A stretch of 64,000 bases of DNA, taken from Siphlonurus alternatus. Lineage: Eukaryota; Arthropoda; Insecta; Ephemeroptera; Siphlonuridae. The DNA lies in the NCBI GenBank assembly GCA_949825025.1, contig OX463780.1, positions 30,036,118-30,100,117 on the forward strand, read 5' to 3'. The position numbers and the translations under genes were made by a program. Below the pieces are notes generated by a model. The model was not told where the DNA came from and searched no databases. It saw only the letters and a list, made by a program, of their open reading frames with translations. Shown piece after piece: positions 24,871 to 36,429 of the stretch (position 1 is the stretch's first letter; each line of letters starts with the position of its first letter).

Positions 24871-24973
24871 ATGTCCCGCGTGCACGCTGCTGCTGCCTCG
24901 AGCAACGACGTCAATGTTGATGGCGAACGAACGGAGAACATCGTGCTGGTGCCTTCCATGGAGCCGCCGCGAG
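24871..24973 (+). CDS. Candidate first coding exon, unknown product
   Basis: In a 150-bp GC-rich block, ATG at 24871 (context AAAAATG) opens 34 codons plus one base ending at CGAG|GTGCGT, a plausible donor with GT at 24974-24975. An in-frame TAG lies upstream at 24826. The peptide starts MSRVHAAAASSNDVNVDGE and contains NIVLVPSMEPPR. Without splicing the frame stops after 40 codons. I do not recognise it. The opposite strand is also open here for 40 codons from an ATG, so orientation is uncertain and a non-coding CpG-rich element is the main alternative. It lies 3.6 kb from the polyQ promoter in divergent orientation. Confidence 0.3.
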
Positions 24974-26179
24974 GTGCGTGGAATAAATGAGCAGTAAAAA
25001 GTTTAAGTACTGCTTCGCTTCCACACTCAAGGTATAATCAGCGTAGCAAGGTAGAACTGATAGTAGTAAACAAAAGGAAATACGTAATTATGTTCAAATT
25101 ATATTTTTGTATCAATTATTTATACTTTGACGATAAAAAAATATTAATAGCACAAGAAGTAATAGTATAAAATTCATTTTTAAAAGGTCTTTATAAAAAA
25201 TATAAATTACTATGAGAATTTCCTTTATTTTTAGATTTATTATTATAATTGATGACAATTATAATATGATTCTAATTTTAAATTTTTTTATATAATTATA
25301 ATAATTTCCAGTATTTTGTGATGTGTCTCATGAACAACATTTTCAATTTCTATTAAAAACTGTAAAACTTTAGAATATAATTTTGAATATTTATTTCACA
25401 GAGCATGCAGAACAGACAAAATATAATTATTTATTATTACTTATTTTTTGTCAGTTGCCACAGCCAAAAGATAAATAAATACTGCTCAAGATAGTGTAAA
25501 AGAAAAAAAAAAAAGACAATATATATTCCAGAAATAAATTTTGCATCGTGCATGCAGAGGCAGAATAAATAAAAATAAAAAGTTGCTTTACACTAATGCA
25601 AGACAAACAACAAAAACAGACTACACTTTCCTAACATTCATTATTATATAATTTGTTTAAAATTCTTCGTCCATAATTATATTATTAACGTTTTTTATTT
25701 CGATTGAAAAACATATTTGCATCATGTGCATGCATATTCATATATATCATAGGTTATAAAAATTTAATTATACTAAACTTTTAGTAAAGGTCTTGTGTAT
25801 ATAATTTTAATATTTTATTAGACTTAACCTTTTTAATAATGAAAATTTTAATATAAAAAAAAAATTAATAACATACCTAATATAAATTGTTGTTTATATC
25901 ATGAGCTTACATCTTTAGGAGTAATGAAAGGAGTTTGTATAGACACCCCCCTCCCCCTTCTGTAATGGAAAAGAGTCACTGCTCCCAACTACTGACGTCA
26001 TTAGGAGTCTTAATTATCACACGTTTCTTGCCGAGTCTCGTTTAGCAATTATCTTTGTTGGTCACTCCCTCTCCTCGTGACAAACTGTGTAAAATGACCA
26101 GCTGGTCTTTAATATACGACGAACAATGACATAATTAGCCAGTATTATACAAAAGCAATGAGCATTCATTCATAAGGAT

Positions 26180-26313
26180 AGGAAGGATTCTGATTGATTG
26201 ATTGATTTATATTTTGGGGCAATTGACACATTTTGGTCATGTATGCCCCCAGCGCGGCCTTTAAGAGACCGCAGATTTTTGACTGTTTCCCATATGGGAT
26301 TAGGAAGGATTCT
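26180..26313 (-). mobile_element. Truncated retroposon 3' end with 12-bp target duplication
   Basis: AGGAAGGATTCT occurs as a direct repeat at 26180-26191 and 26302-26313, enclosing 110 bp. Read on the minus strand the insert begins AATCCCATATGGGAAACAG, continues through GCGGTCTCTTAAAGGCCGCG (a possible hairpin), and ends in an (AATC)n tail abutting the duplication. A 12-bp duplication and a short tandem-repeat tail are typical of LINE-mediated retroposition of a 5'-truncated LINE or SINE. Confidence 0.75.
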
Positions 26314-27355
26314 ATACAATATGTATTCTTATATATAAAGTGAGTTCAATGGAGATGATAAAAAGCTATTTTCATCTATATACATTTACTTCATGGGGTT
26401 TCAATTTCATTTAAATGTAGTATATAAAATAGTATAATGAATTCAAATATACAAAACGTAGTAAAACGTCAAGTGTGGAAATACATGTCTTCATAATTAT
26501 TCCTTTTAAATAAGAAAATGTTTTATTTTTGCCATTTAAGTCATTCAAAAATTGCAAAGCTTTTTTTGTATAAAATTTGAAAGATTTTTATTTAAAAAGA
26601 GTTGAATGTATATTTATAAATATGAGCTAAAAATATATGTATGAATATAGAGGGAGTTCTTATATAATTATATTCAAAATTATGATATAAAGGAAGCCGT
26701 GTTTTTAATGATGATGTGCCATGGTATTAAATATTAAAGTCATTACAGCGCGCGCATATATCATATACAATACTAATTATATGCCTTTAACAAAGATTTT
26801 TTTTTTAATTACTTTTATTTAACAAAATTTAATATTTATTTTAATAATATTTATTATCATTTTGAGTAAATATAGTCAAAGTAGTGAAATCCTTATTTGT
26901 TATTTCACATTTTAAATATATATTTATAGTTGGTTCGTGCAGGTTGCGCAAAAAATTATAATATAATGATAATAAGAGTAAATAATTGCAAAATATATTT
27001 ACTTATAAATAAATATGTAAATAATTACTATTTGTTCAATTCTAATATTTTTTTATTTTCCACATGCATTCATTTTCTTATGTCTGTTTTTAGCTGTAAT
27101 ATACGCAATTTGTTCTAATAATATATATTTTTAAGGCAAGCCACTGTCAAGAAAAAAATCATTTCAATTCTATCGAATTATTATATAAGGTCATATTTCC
27201 ATGTGCATGGTTGCATAGTGTGAAATTATTCATCATCAATAATTACACACTTCAATGATTTTACTATAACTGTAAATAATTTATATAATAAAAAAAGTTA
27301 TGTAATTTTCCCGATAAAAAAAATACATATTATATTTTTAGATGGCATTTTGCCG

Positions 27356-27358
<3 letters not shown>

Positions 27359-27393
<35 letters not shown>
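27359..27393. repeat. Poly(T) tract, 35 bp
   Basis: An uninterrupted T35 run. It could be the A-tail of a retroposed sequence on the minus strand, but no recognisable body adjoins it. Confidence 0.9.
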
Positions 27394-27395
<2 letters not shown>

Positions 27396-28741
27396 TCTGG
27401 CAGCAAATTTTTAGCTGCTAACAAATCGTACTGCAGTAAAAAGCCTTTAGGGTAGAGAGGAAAGAAAAAAAAAATATATTTGATCGGCCTATGAACGAAC
27501 GAGTGAGTGAACGGAAAAACGTTGGTCGATAACAGTTCATGCTAGCAATAACAACATCCCTACGGCCTCTCCGTCCCCCCTTCTCTCCAAACTCCAAATG
27601 ATGGTTCTGCTTCATTCGCTCGAATATTTTCATGGTGCTCGAACACTGTGTTCGGACTCTCTCCCTTGTATTTCGTCCAAGCCTACTTCAATATTGACTC
27701 ATAATACGTGCAGCAGCACCAGGGGTTGGTTGAATGTTGGCCTGGCACTTAGCTGCGGTCAGCTTATCGTCCAAATGTCGTTGACAATCATTGCATGATG
27801 ACAGTGACGTCATTATTGTAATTTTATATCAACAATTAGAAATTCATTGCAAAATTTTTAACAATTGCTTTTAAGCATTTGAAATGTGATATAATATACT
27901 TTGAGTTTCTAAAATTCATCATGCACACTGGAGTACATGAATCAAAGAGCATATTTATATATTGTATATACGTATATATATAAGATCTCTGGTATAATAA
28001 TACATGCAATTATATTATATGTAATATAATTATTACATATTATATTAATAATATAACAATAATTTAAAGATTTGCAAAGTCTAGGGAATGTACACATATT
28101 TTCATATAGATTTTAGCTCAGAAAATTGTATATTATTATAGTACTCAACTTTAATGACAAATTCCATTTTAGCTATATTTTGTAAATATACTAAAAAAAT
28201 CTATAGAGTGCTTGAAGTGATTTCACTGATTTGTGCCTTGCACGAATAAAATCTCCAGCAGGCATGCATGACGTATTTATTCCATTATTTTTATAATATT
28301 AAATTTGAATTGACTATAGTTAGTATTTGTTATTCTCTAATTAAATAACAAGCTAACTTTATGGGGGCATTTCTTACATAATTATATAAATATTGTCAGA
28401 CAAGTTATTGGTTTAATGCATTCATGCGCATGCATCTTGCACTGTCATCACTTATTAGTTTATTTTCAGAGCAATCTTTAGATCTTTCAATTTACGAATG
28501 AGAGAGTAAGCACAGTTAGTATATAATAGAGTAAACATCTTTGTCATTAACTTGACGGTATATAAATTTAAATTTGATGCTGATGTAAGCCAGAATAAAA
28601 CGCTAAAAATTTCTATTTTTTTCCTGACTTTATTAAATTCTTGATATAAAAGCTTTATAGGAAATGAAAGGGGGAAAAAAAGAGAGGAAATTAATTTTTT
28701 TGGAGTTCTTTTCATTTCCTTTACTGTGTATAATTACATAG

Positions 28742-28761
28742 TATATATATATATATATATA
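28742..28761. repeat. (TA)n microsatellite
   Basis: Ten TA units. Confidence 0.9.
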
Positions 28762-30634
28762 GAATTATGCATAAGAATGGAGAATTTCACAATTGAATAT
28801 CTTTGCTATTAAGAAATAAATTAGAATTGCTTGAGGGGAATTCGATGAAACTACAGACAGAAAATCGTTTGTAAATAACATTATTCTGCAATTACTTGTT
28901 GTGTATATGTTGTTGATATGTTGTATGCCTAAAGCATTAATGTAGAGTAAAGTTTCTCTTTGTACAACGTTTCATATTATTTTAATGTAATAACTAAATG
29001 TCATAATCGATAGTTTCATGCAGTTATATATATAATATAAAAAAACAACAATGAAACTATACTTTTTTTTATTCTATTTCGATATTACAAATTTTATTGA
29101 TTGCATGTCACGTTTCTTGACGTGTATATACTATAATATATAGTTCTATTTCATATATTATTATTTAATTTGTTTTCCCTGTAAAATGAATGGGGGCAGC
29201 CCCCCCTCCTGTTTTATTTCTTTTGTGTCCCTCTTCCTTGGATAAAATATTCATTTCTTGTCTTCCTGATGCTTAAAAAAAATACTTTTTGGCTTGTGAA
29301 GACACACAAATTTACAATGAGCACGATTCACGACGGAAGATAACCATTATAATATGTTTTCTCTGTAACCACGATTGATTATATCAGCCTAACGATCAAT
29401 AGCACTTACACACTGTTATTGAAAAATCTGCTAATTAATTTTCTGTGCTGGCTAATTAACTCGATCCTTCGTAAATCACCGCGGCCATTGAAAAATTCCA
29501 TTTATTTCGTCCATACACGTCACGGGAGCATGTTCGTGACTTGTACTGTATCCTCGTGCTTGCTCGCTGGGGGTACAAATGCTAGATAAACAAGGTCTGA
29601 GTGTGACGCCCCACATGCTCTTCGCTGTATGCGGGCAAACACTTTTATATTTTCCAGTGACGGCTGCGCGACACCCTCATTCCAACTTTTTGTCATTAGT
29701 TGGCCACGCATACCATGTACTCTCACAGACTATTGAAATTGTATACACAGTTCCTCATTATAGTTGCAGTACATGAGGGAAACAGTTTCAAAACTAGAGA
29801 TTTACAGTTCACAAAAATCTGGAATCCAAAATGCATAAAACCTGCAAAAGTACTTGGGAACTAACTATACATGGGGCATTATTTTCAACTTATTTTTTGT
29901 TGAGAATGTTTCTGACTGCATGTGAGTATATTAATAATTTCGACTCGTGTTCGTATTTCAGTGAAAACCTTCATCACAATATAGCAAACTGTATCAATGA
30001 TTGGTATTACAAACACGATGAAAAACACATTAGTTAAATACGACGGGTCTGACTGCAAGCAATTAACCCTTCTGTTGTTTATATCATACTACTGTAGTTG
30101 ACAACAAAATTCAATTACATTAAGATGTTTACATAACTGTTAGACAATAATGCATGGCGGCCAAGGTTGCTTGTAATGCACCAATCCATTAATTTATTAT
30201 CACATTTAAAGTCAATTTAATTTTAGATTTTTTTACACTATATTTATGTGCTGTGTGCGCTTGAGATAACAATTACCTTGAAATTAATTGAAAAATGAAA
30301 TATTTTATTATGAAATAATTTATAAAGTTTTCAAATTATAAAATTCCATCAACAAACTTTTATTAATATTTCTCGTAGAAAAAAAAAAAAAAAATACAGT
30401 GAAATTAAAATTAACGATAAAATATCAATTTATGAAACTTTCAAATAAATAACATATATTTATACTTTTTTTCATATGATAGTAGTAAATTATTTACAGT
30501 AAATTAATACCATTATATAATATTTATATATGTAAAGAAATTGATAACATGGATCTCTTCTTATTTCTCACGCATGTAAGTTTATATATCGAATGTTTAA
30601 TATCATCCTCCTCCTCATATTATCAGCTGTTTCC

Positions 30635-30713
30635 GGGGGCGGTGCCAGCCAGCACTATCTGTTCTTGACATTGGTTGGGGGCGGACGAACACCCCCTCAT
30701 CAGAACCGCCCCC
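30635..30713. promoter_or_regulatory. Cluster of three identical GC boxes
   Basis: The 8-mer GGGGGCGG occurs at 30635-30642 and 30677-30684, and its complement CCGCCCCC at 30706-30713. GC boxes of this type bind Sp1/KLF-family zinc fingers. The block (about 30610-30790) is GC-rich in an otherwise AT-rich neighbourhood and has no convincing reading frame. Confidence 0.45.
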
Positions 30714-33566
30714 TCTGTGGCGGACACGAGGAGCGTTAGTCGTGCCAAAACCTTCCCAACTGTCACATAATCTTTCAGCGTAACATATATACAGGGGAGG
30801 AGGGAATGATAACGTATATTACTTTATGGTGCATGAACAGCTTGTAATTTTATAGCTTTGATATTTAACTTTTCAAAAGAACTATTTTTGTATATACTGA
30901 TCACAGGATTTAGATATTTTGAATAGATTTTTATTTTATTATTGCTGTATCTGATAAATAATAAAAAAAAGTATAGCACTGTGATATTCGGATGAGCTAC
31001 CTAATGATAAACTGATCAGAATATTAACATAATTATGAATCTTTTAGTTGAAATTTTTATGGTCGTTTGGCAAAATAGTGCAGTAACTTTGGATTTTCCA
31101 CTTAAGTAGAAAACCTTTATCACAGTGCTCACCAAGGTAAATTGTCCAGGTGACTGAAAAAACCACGCACTTTCGTTCATTGTTATATCAAACAGCCACT
31201 GAAATTTAGTTCATAACGTTTTCGGAAACGACATCATAATTATGTTTGTTAAGTTTGCACTCGATCGATCTTATTATGTTCAAATATACATAAAATAGAG
31301 TGCAAAAAACGTACCGCACCACTATAAGAAGGATCAAGGGTTTACGAACCGACCTAATATAATATCATGACTGTATTCTTTACTTATTTTAATTTTTAAA
31401 GATGTTCAATTTAAAAAAATTACTTTGTATTATAAGCTTCATACTTACAGTTAGATTATTTACTATGTATGTGATATTATTGCAGGCAGAATCACCTATA
31501 TAGCATGATAATATGATAATAGCTATGTTGTTCTTTATTAGTTTTATTACCCTATACAACAAACAGAATAGTTATGAATATTTTATTGCATGCAGTGAAA
31601 TATAAGAAACAAAATATATTTTATTAATGCCATTTGCTGCTATTTGCAAAATAATATTTTAATATGATATTTTTTTCTGATCCCGAGGGTTGCAAATTCA
31701 CCGTTCTGCCAACAAAAACATCGTATATGAGCCTTGGGGGTGAATATTCCACTTTAAAATGCTTGGCTTTAATTTTTCTTTTATTATAAAATATATATAA
31801 AGAATTTTTCACACCATATTCGGATTTTTATTACAACCTTTATATATAATAATATAAAAAATGTCATAAAATATACTATTACTGAGTAAGCTTATACTCA
31901 TTTATTCTAAGGTTTTATTAGTCTCCTACGTTGCTAAAGATTTAAATTTATTTCTTTTTATATATATAAAAACATTCTGAGTTGAGACTGCTGTTAAACT
32001 TTTTTTCTTTCTTTAAGTAAAACGAAACTTTTTTTTTTTTAATGCTTTTGCAAGCTAAATTTACTTTTTATAGTTCGAATTAAAAGGAAAAATATTTTAA
32101 TTATTCATTCAGTTTAAACAACTTAAAAAGTATGTAAATATTGATTGGAGTTAATGGTAGAGTTTGCTCTTTTTTTTATATTATGTATTTTAAGCTCTTG
32201 ATAAAATAAAATGAAAATAATATAACGCTACTATATAATTTCTCTACTGCAGTAGCAAAATTTTATATAAATATATGTATTTTTTTGCCCCCTCTCGACG
32301 TTTTTCTCTATATAGCTATAATTTTAAATTGTTATTACAGCTATTACCCAGTAATTGCCTAGTTATAACTGTCCTTTAACTCTGAAATGCTCTATATATT
32401 GATCGATATTGTGTGGTCAAAAGCATATAATATGATATATTTTTATAGTATGTTTTATGATACTAAAGTACTATAGATTGTTAACATTAATTATATATAT
32501 ATGTATTTAAAATTTTATAATTTTATTAATATTTTACCTTGTTCTAATGAAAATATAATACGTCATGATTAAAACGGGGACATTTCAGTTTAGTGTAAAA
32601 AATAATTTTAATTAAATCTCTTTTTTGTTATAGTAATACTTCATTTTTTATCACCTAGATTTAAATTTTATTCAACTCCATAAAAGACTATAAAAATAAA
32701 ATAATGTTAGTCGAAACATCAGATGTGTATAAATATAGTAGTCGATAGGAAAGCTAGTTTGCTGGTCGGGTCTTTTTGTCTTAATTGCATCGCATTGATA
32801 TTCTATCCGCACGATGCCGCTCCTGCCTAATTCAACGAACTCTAAATTAAAATTCATTTGAGGCAAAAACAAGAAATATAGAGCTTAAATGCTACTGTAG
32901 TACAATTCTAATGGTATAGTTGATCCTTGTACAAACAGTGGCATAAAGGAAGATATTGAATTAAAATAATTAGCTTGCAATGCTCCCATGGAAATGTATT
33001 GACTTGTAAAATGCAGTCAATAAATTGATAGCTATTTATACCGTATAACCAGCTAGATAGTGCACACACATGAGTATATGAACATTTCGCTAAAAAGGTT
33101 CATGTATTATATACTCACCAGTACGATAATAGTTTATGTACTGGTCTGTTGTTGGCCGTAGATGCACGGATCGTATTAATGTTTTGAAATTAATTATATA
33201 TATATAGATGACAAAGTATAAACAACTAAATATAATTTTCTTAACTATAGGAAATTTCTACCCTTAAAAGATTGAGGTGAGAAATTTGAGCAATGAAAGA
33301 AAATATAATTATATGTGACTCCTAATTTCTAAGGCACTTTTTAAAGGCTCATTATCTCAACAATTTTATTGAAATGGTAATAAGTTGCACCTTTATCCTG
33401 AAACACATCCATGATTTAATCATAAATCTTATCAGGCTAAGTAGAAATAATAAAGTTGATGTATATAACTAAATAAAATAGACATGATATATAGCTTGGT
33501 AGTTCCATGCTACTGTATTAGAAAAGTGTGAGCATGTGGAGCTCAAATTAATTATCTGAAGCACCA

Positions 33567-33657
33567 ATGACGTCACTGGAGAACACGTGCTGCTCGTGTG
33601 CACGACTGGCGGCGAGCCTCGTATTAGCACCCGCCGTCTGCATCCCGAGTCACGGGG
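33567..33657 (+). CDS. Candidate first coding exon, signal-peptide-like, unknown product
   Basis: ATG at 33567 in the context CACCAATGA opens 30 codons plus one base to a donor GGGG|GTAAGG (GT at 33658-33659). The peptide begins MTSLENTCCSCARLAASLVL and continues with a small hydrophobic run ending near PAVCIPSHG, so it could be a signal peptide or membrane anchor. It ends in phase 1, like the candidate at 24871-24973. The minus strand is also open over this GC-rich block (33684-33469), so chance or an enhancer remains quite possible. Confidence 0.25.
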
Positions 33658-34646
33658 GTAAGGAGTGGAGCCTCCATGATACATAGAAAGAATAAATAGA
33701 GGGGTTTATAAGTGTGGGCCCTTCCATCAGTTTTGAAAAATGTGTTAGACCACCAGATGCAACCTAAAATAATTAAAATTTCTGATAACATTTTTTTTTA
33801 ATTGCAATAATTTTTTTTTATCGCCAAACGTTATAAGTACTCTTCATTGCTAATTGCAGATTTTCGTTTTGCATCTATTATGGATTATATAATGGTATAT
33901 GGTATAAACTCATATTATAATATTAATTGTTTTTATGCTTATTCCCTCCGGACTTGCTATCAATAATAAACCAATTAAATAGAATTTGTAAACAATATAA
34001 TATTATGTATTCAGATTTTTCTTGATTAAATTTTTGCAAGCGATTTTGATTTCTTTTAAATTGATATCAATGACATTATATTTATAATACAGGGTACTGT
34101 AAAAAAAAAAAAATCATAATTTTTTGTTCAGTTATTTTTTATTTATTTTGCTGCATGCACCTCAACAATTACAATAGAATTATTCATCTGCACGTTAAAT
34201 CCTAAATTATTGCAATTTAAATACTCCGTGTTTTGTACTACCTACACAAAGTTAGAATACATGCTGCAGGTATTTTCGTGACACACGTGTCGCTTTAAAC
34301 TTGTGTTAAAGTTTGAAGCACGACGAGGAGTTGTCATGCAGTCTAAAGCATGTGATATATGTGGCGTGGTGGTGGTGGCAGCCTCAAACCACAGAAGCGC
34401 TTCGTAAACTTTTCAAACCTAATTATATAAAAATAAAAATTCACCACATGTGCATACTTGCAAACTTTTTTACAATATTATATCTAAGTAGAAATACATA
34501 CTTTTTTTAAACAAATTAGTTTATATAGTTGAATATAATGTAAAACTTGTTATCATATTATACGAACAAGTTAAAATTGCATACAGGCTTTTATAAATTT
34601 AACATGTCTTTAATTGATTAAATAGGAATTTATAATTATATACTAT
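33658..34646. other. AT-rich noncoding stretch
   Basis: No gene seen. A GTGGTGGTGGCAGCC word at about 34367-34382 and an A13 run near 34100 are the only local features. Confidence 0.55.
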
Positions 34647-34722
34647 ATCAGAACCAAAAAGGTGTGCCCCTGAATAGCATACAAGTTCCATAAGAGGAGG
34701 GGCACACCTTTTTGGTTCCGAT
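34647..34722. mobile_element. Short palindromic MITE or hairpin, about 76 bp
   Basis: A 21-bp perfect inverted repeat (34651-34671 and 34698-34718, containing CCAAAAAGGTGTGCCCC) encloses a 26-bp loop. One or two more flanking bases pair with a single mismatch (TATCA/TATCG), leaving TA at both outer edges. This suggests a TA-target MITE, though a simple hairpin cannot be excluded. Confidence 0.55.
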
Positions 34723-34857
34723 AGTAGATAAGAACTTCTATTTTTATTTAATTATTTGAGTAATTACAGTCTGAATTATAATCAAAGGTTATATTTTTGA
34801 ATTTTATTTTTAATTTTATTTTGTAACGTATGTGTAAAAGTAAGATAATGGAAATGT

Positions 34858-34860
<3 letters not shown>

Positions 34861-34911
<51 letters not shown>
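34861..34911. repeat. (GA)n microsatellite
   Basis: About 25 GA units. The Ser/Leu-repeat peptide encoded on the minus strand here is a by-product. Confidence 0.95.
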
Positions 34912-34913
<2 letters not shown>

Positions 34914-35798
34914 ATTAAATAGCAACGACTTTCATACATACAATGTACAATATATTTGATACAAAGAAGAGAGAATGGAGACTAATGGAGACTCAGTCTT
35001 TGACAATCCAGTGTAAATTATGAGTGGTATTTCTGTAGTAGGCTCAGAGCATGGTTGCCTATATATATTCGTCAGGGGCAGTGTGCATGGTCTCTGACCC
35101 AGATATATAGAGCCTCTGATGAATGAACCAAGTTGCGAGCACACACGAACACTGGATGGGCAAATCTCGTGCTCACAAAAGCTCCAGTGAACTCGTCCCC
35201 CCCCCCATCTCCTGATGGACTTGCTTCAGACCACCACTATATATATGTAACATGAAAGCATGCAAGTCTTACACAAGCTACAGGAGAGAAGAATTGTGAA
35301 CTCTTTTATTCTAAAATGGTTCTCTTTTTTTCCCAAGTGCTTCTCTGTACTTTTTTTTTTTTTTTTTTTTTCAGAGCAGATGAATGTTCGTTCTGTGCTA
35401 TAGAACTGTTTTTAAAGCTAAAGTAAGTATGAAAAACTATACTGTGTTTTGTATGTTACAAATGAAAATCAGTATTTCTGTTTACCCCCCCCCCTCCACC
35501 TCCTACATTATACAAATGTTTTGATGTAAATAATATTTGTTAATGATATTTTTTTATTTTAATTGTAAGATGCTTTAATATCAAGTTAATTACTTTAAAA
35601 TAATTAAATATAATTAACGTACAATATTTCAACATATTATTTGTAAAAGATTGATAATTTTGCATAAGTGATGAAAGATTTTACTAAGTAAAAAGTGAAA
35701 TGTTTTTATTCAAACATTAAAAATTTCACACCTATCGATTAAAAATCTTTCAACTGTGAATTTTTTTTATATACATGTGCTATTTATAGCTTTTTTTG

Positions 35799-35847
35799 CT
35801 GTACAGCCTATGATCAAAATAAAAATTTGAATTTGAATTTGAATTTT
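35799..35847 (+). mobile_element. Probable LINE 3' tail fragment
   Basis: GCTGTACAGCCTATGATCAAAATAAAA is followed by three TTTGAA units. Non-LTR retrotransposons often end in such short tandem repeats. Only the tail is left, and no target duplication was found. Confidence 0.35.
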
Positions 35848-36402
35848 ACATTTCGTAATTGACATGCAATGGTTGCATCTCTGTCTTTCAATTGGAAACA
35901 ACTTGAACATTAATTATATCCTCGCTTGATTTGCTGGAACTGCATGCAGATCCGAGAATCTGAGAATGTTCAGTAATATTCGGAACGGTAAAAAGAGCAT
36001 CCATGCTATGCTGTATATATTATATCTCAACAAATAGTTTATCTTCGCTGCACATAGTAAATAATAATAATAATATGTTATTAGTTATTGTATATAAATT
36101 ACTATTTTATATTATACTATATTATGTATCACAATTTTAATTATTGTAAATTAATTTTTGAACTGTAAGTCAAATTTTTATTCTTCAAGGGTAGTTTCGA
36201 AAATAATAAAGTTATATTGCATCACATAAATTATATAAAATTTAGTAAATACATAGTTATATATTGTATATAATAATAAATTTACCTTTAAGCCATGAAA
36301 TATGTTTTTAACTTTACCTGTATTCTCATATACACCTCACACCTTGATACCTTGACAAGAAGAACAAGCTCAGTGATTAGGCTTCGTCTCTCTCTCTTTC
36401 AG

Positions 36403-36429
36403 GTTATCGTGCAAAGTGCGTCTTGCAAG
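36403..36429 (+). other. Candidate 27-nt microexon
   Basis: A strong acceptor (TCTCTCTCTCTTTCAG, ending 36402) is followed 27 nt later by a donor CAAG|GTGAAT (GT at 36430-36431). In the open frame the exon would encode VIVQSASCK and keep phase. A second donor-like AAAG|GTATAA lies 10 nt further on. It may equally be a cryptic site pair in a pyrimidine-rich stretch. Confidence 0.2.

Larger units (their letters stand above)
24975..33566. other. AT-rich stretch with GC-richer islands
   Basis: Mostly AT-rich noncoding DNA. GC-richer islands occur at about 25930-26100, 27540-27800, 29460-29790 and 30610-30790. Each opens short frames on one or both strands, for example minus 27633-27418 from a real ATG and minus 29726-29520, but none has a recognisable product. 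Near 29658 a plus-strand acceptor (TTTTATATTTTCCAG) is followed by about 40 open codons, too little to call. The retroposed tail at 26180-26313 and the poly-T run at 27359-27393 are listed separately. Confidence 0.5.
34723..36402. other. AT-rich stretch with two C runs
   Basis: No supported gene. C10 runs lie at 35197-35206 and 35485-35494, a T22 run near 35350-35371, and a LINE tail at 35799-35847. Confidence 0.5.
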
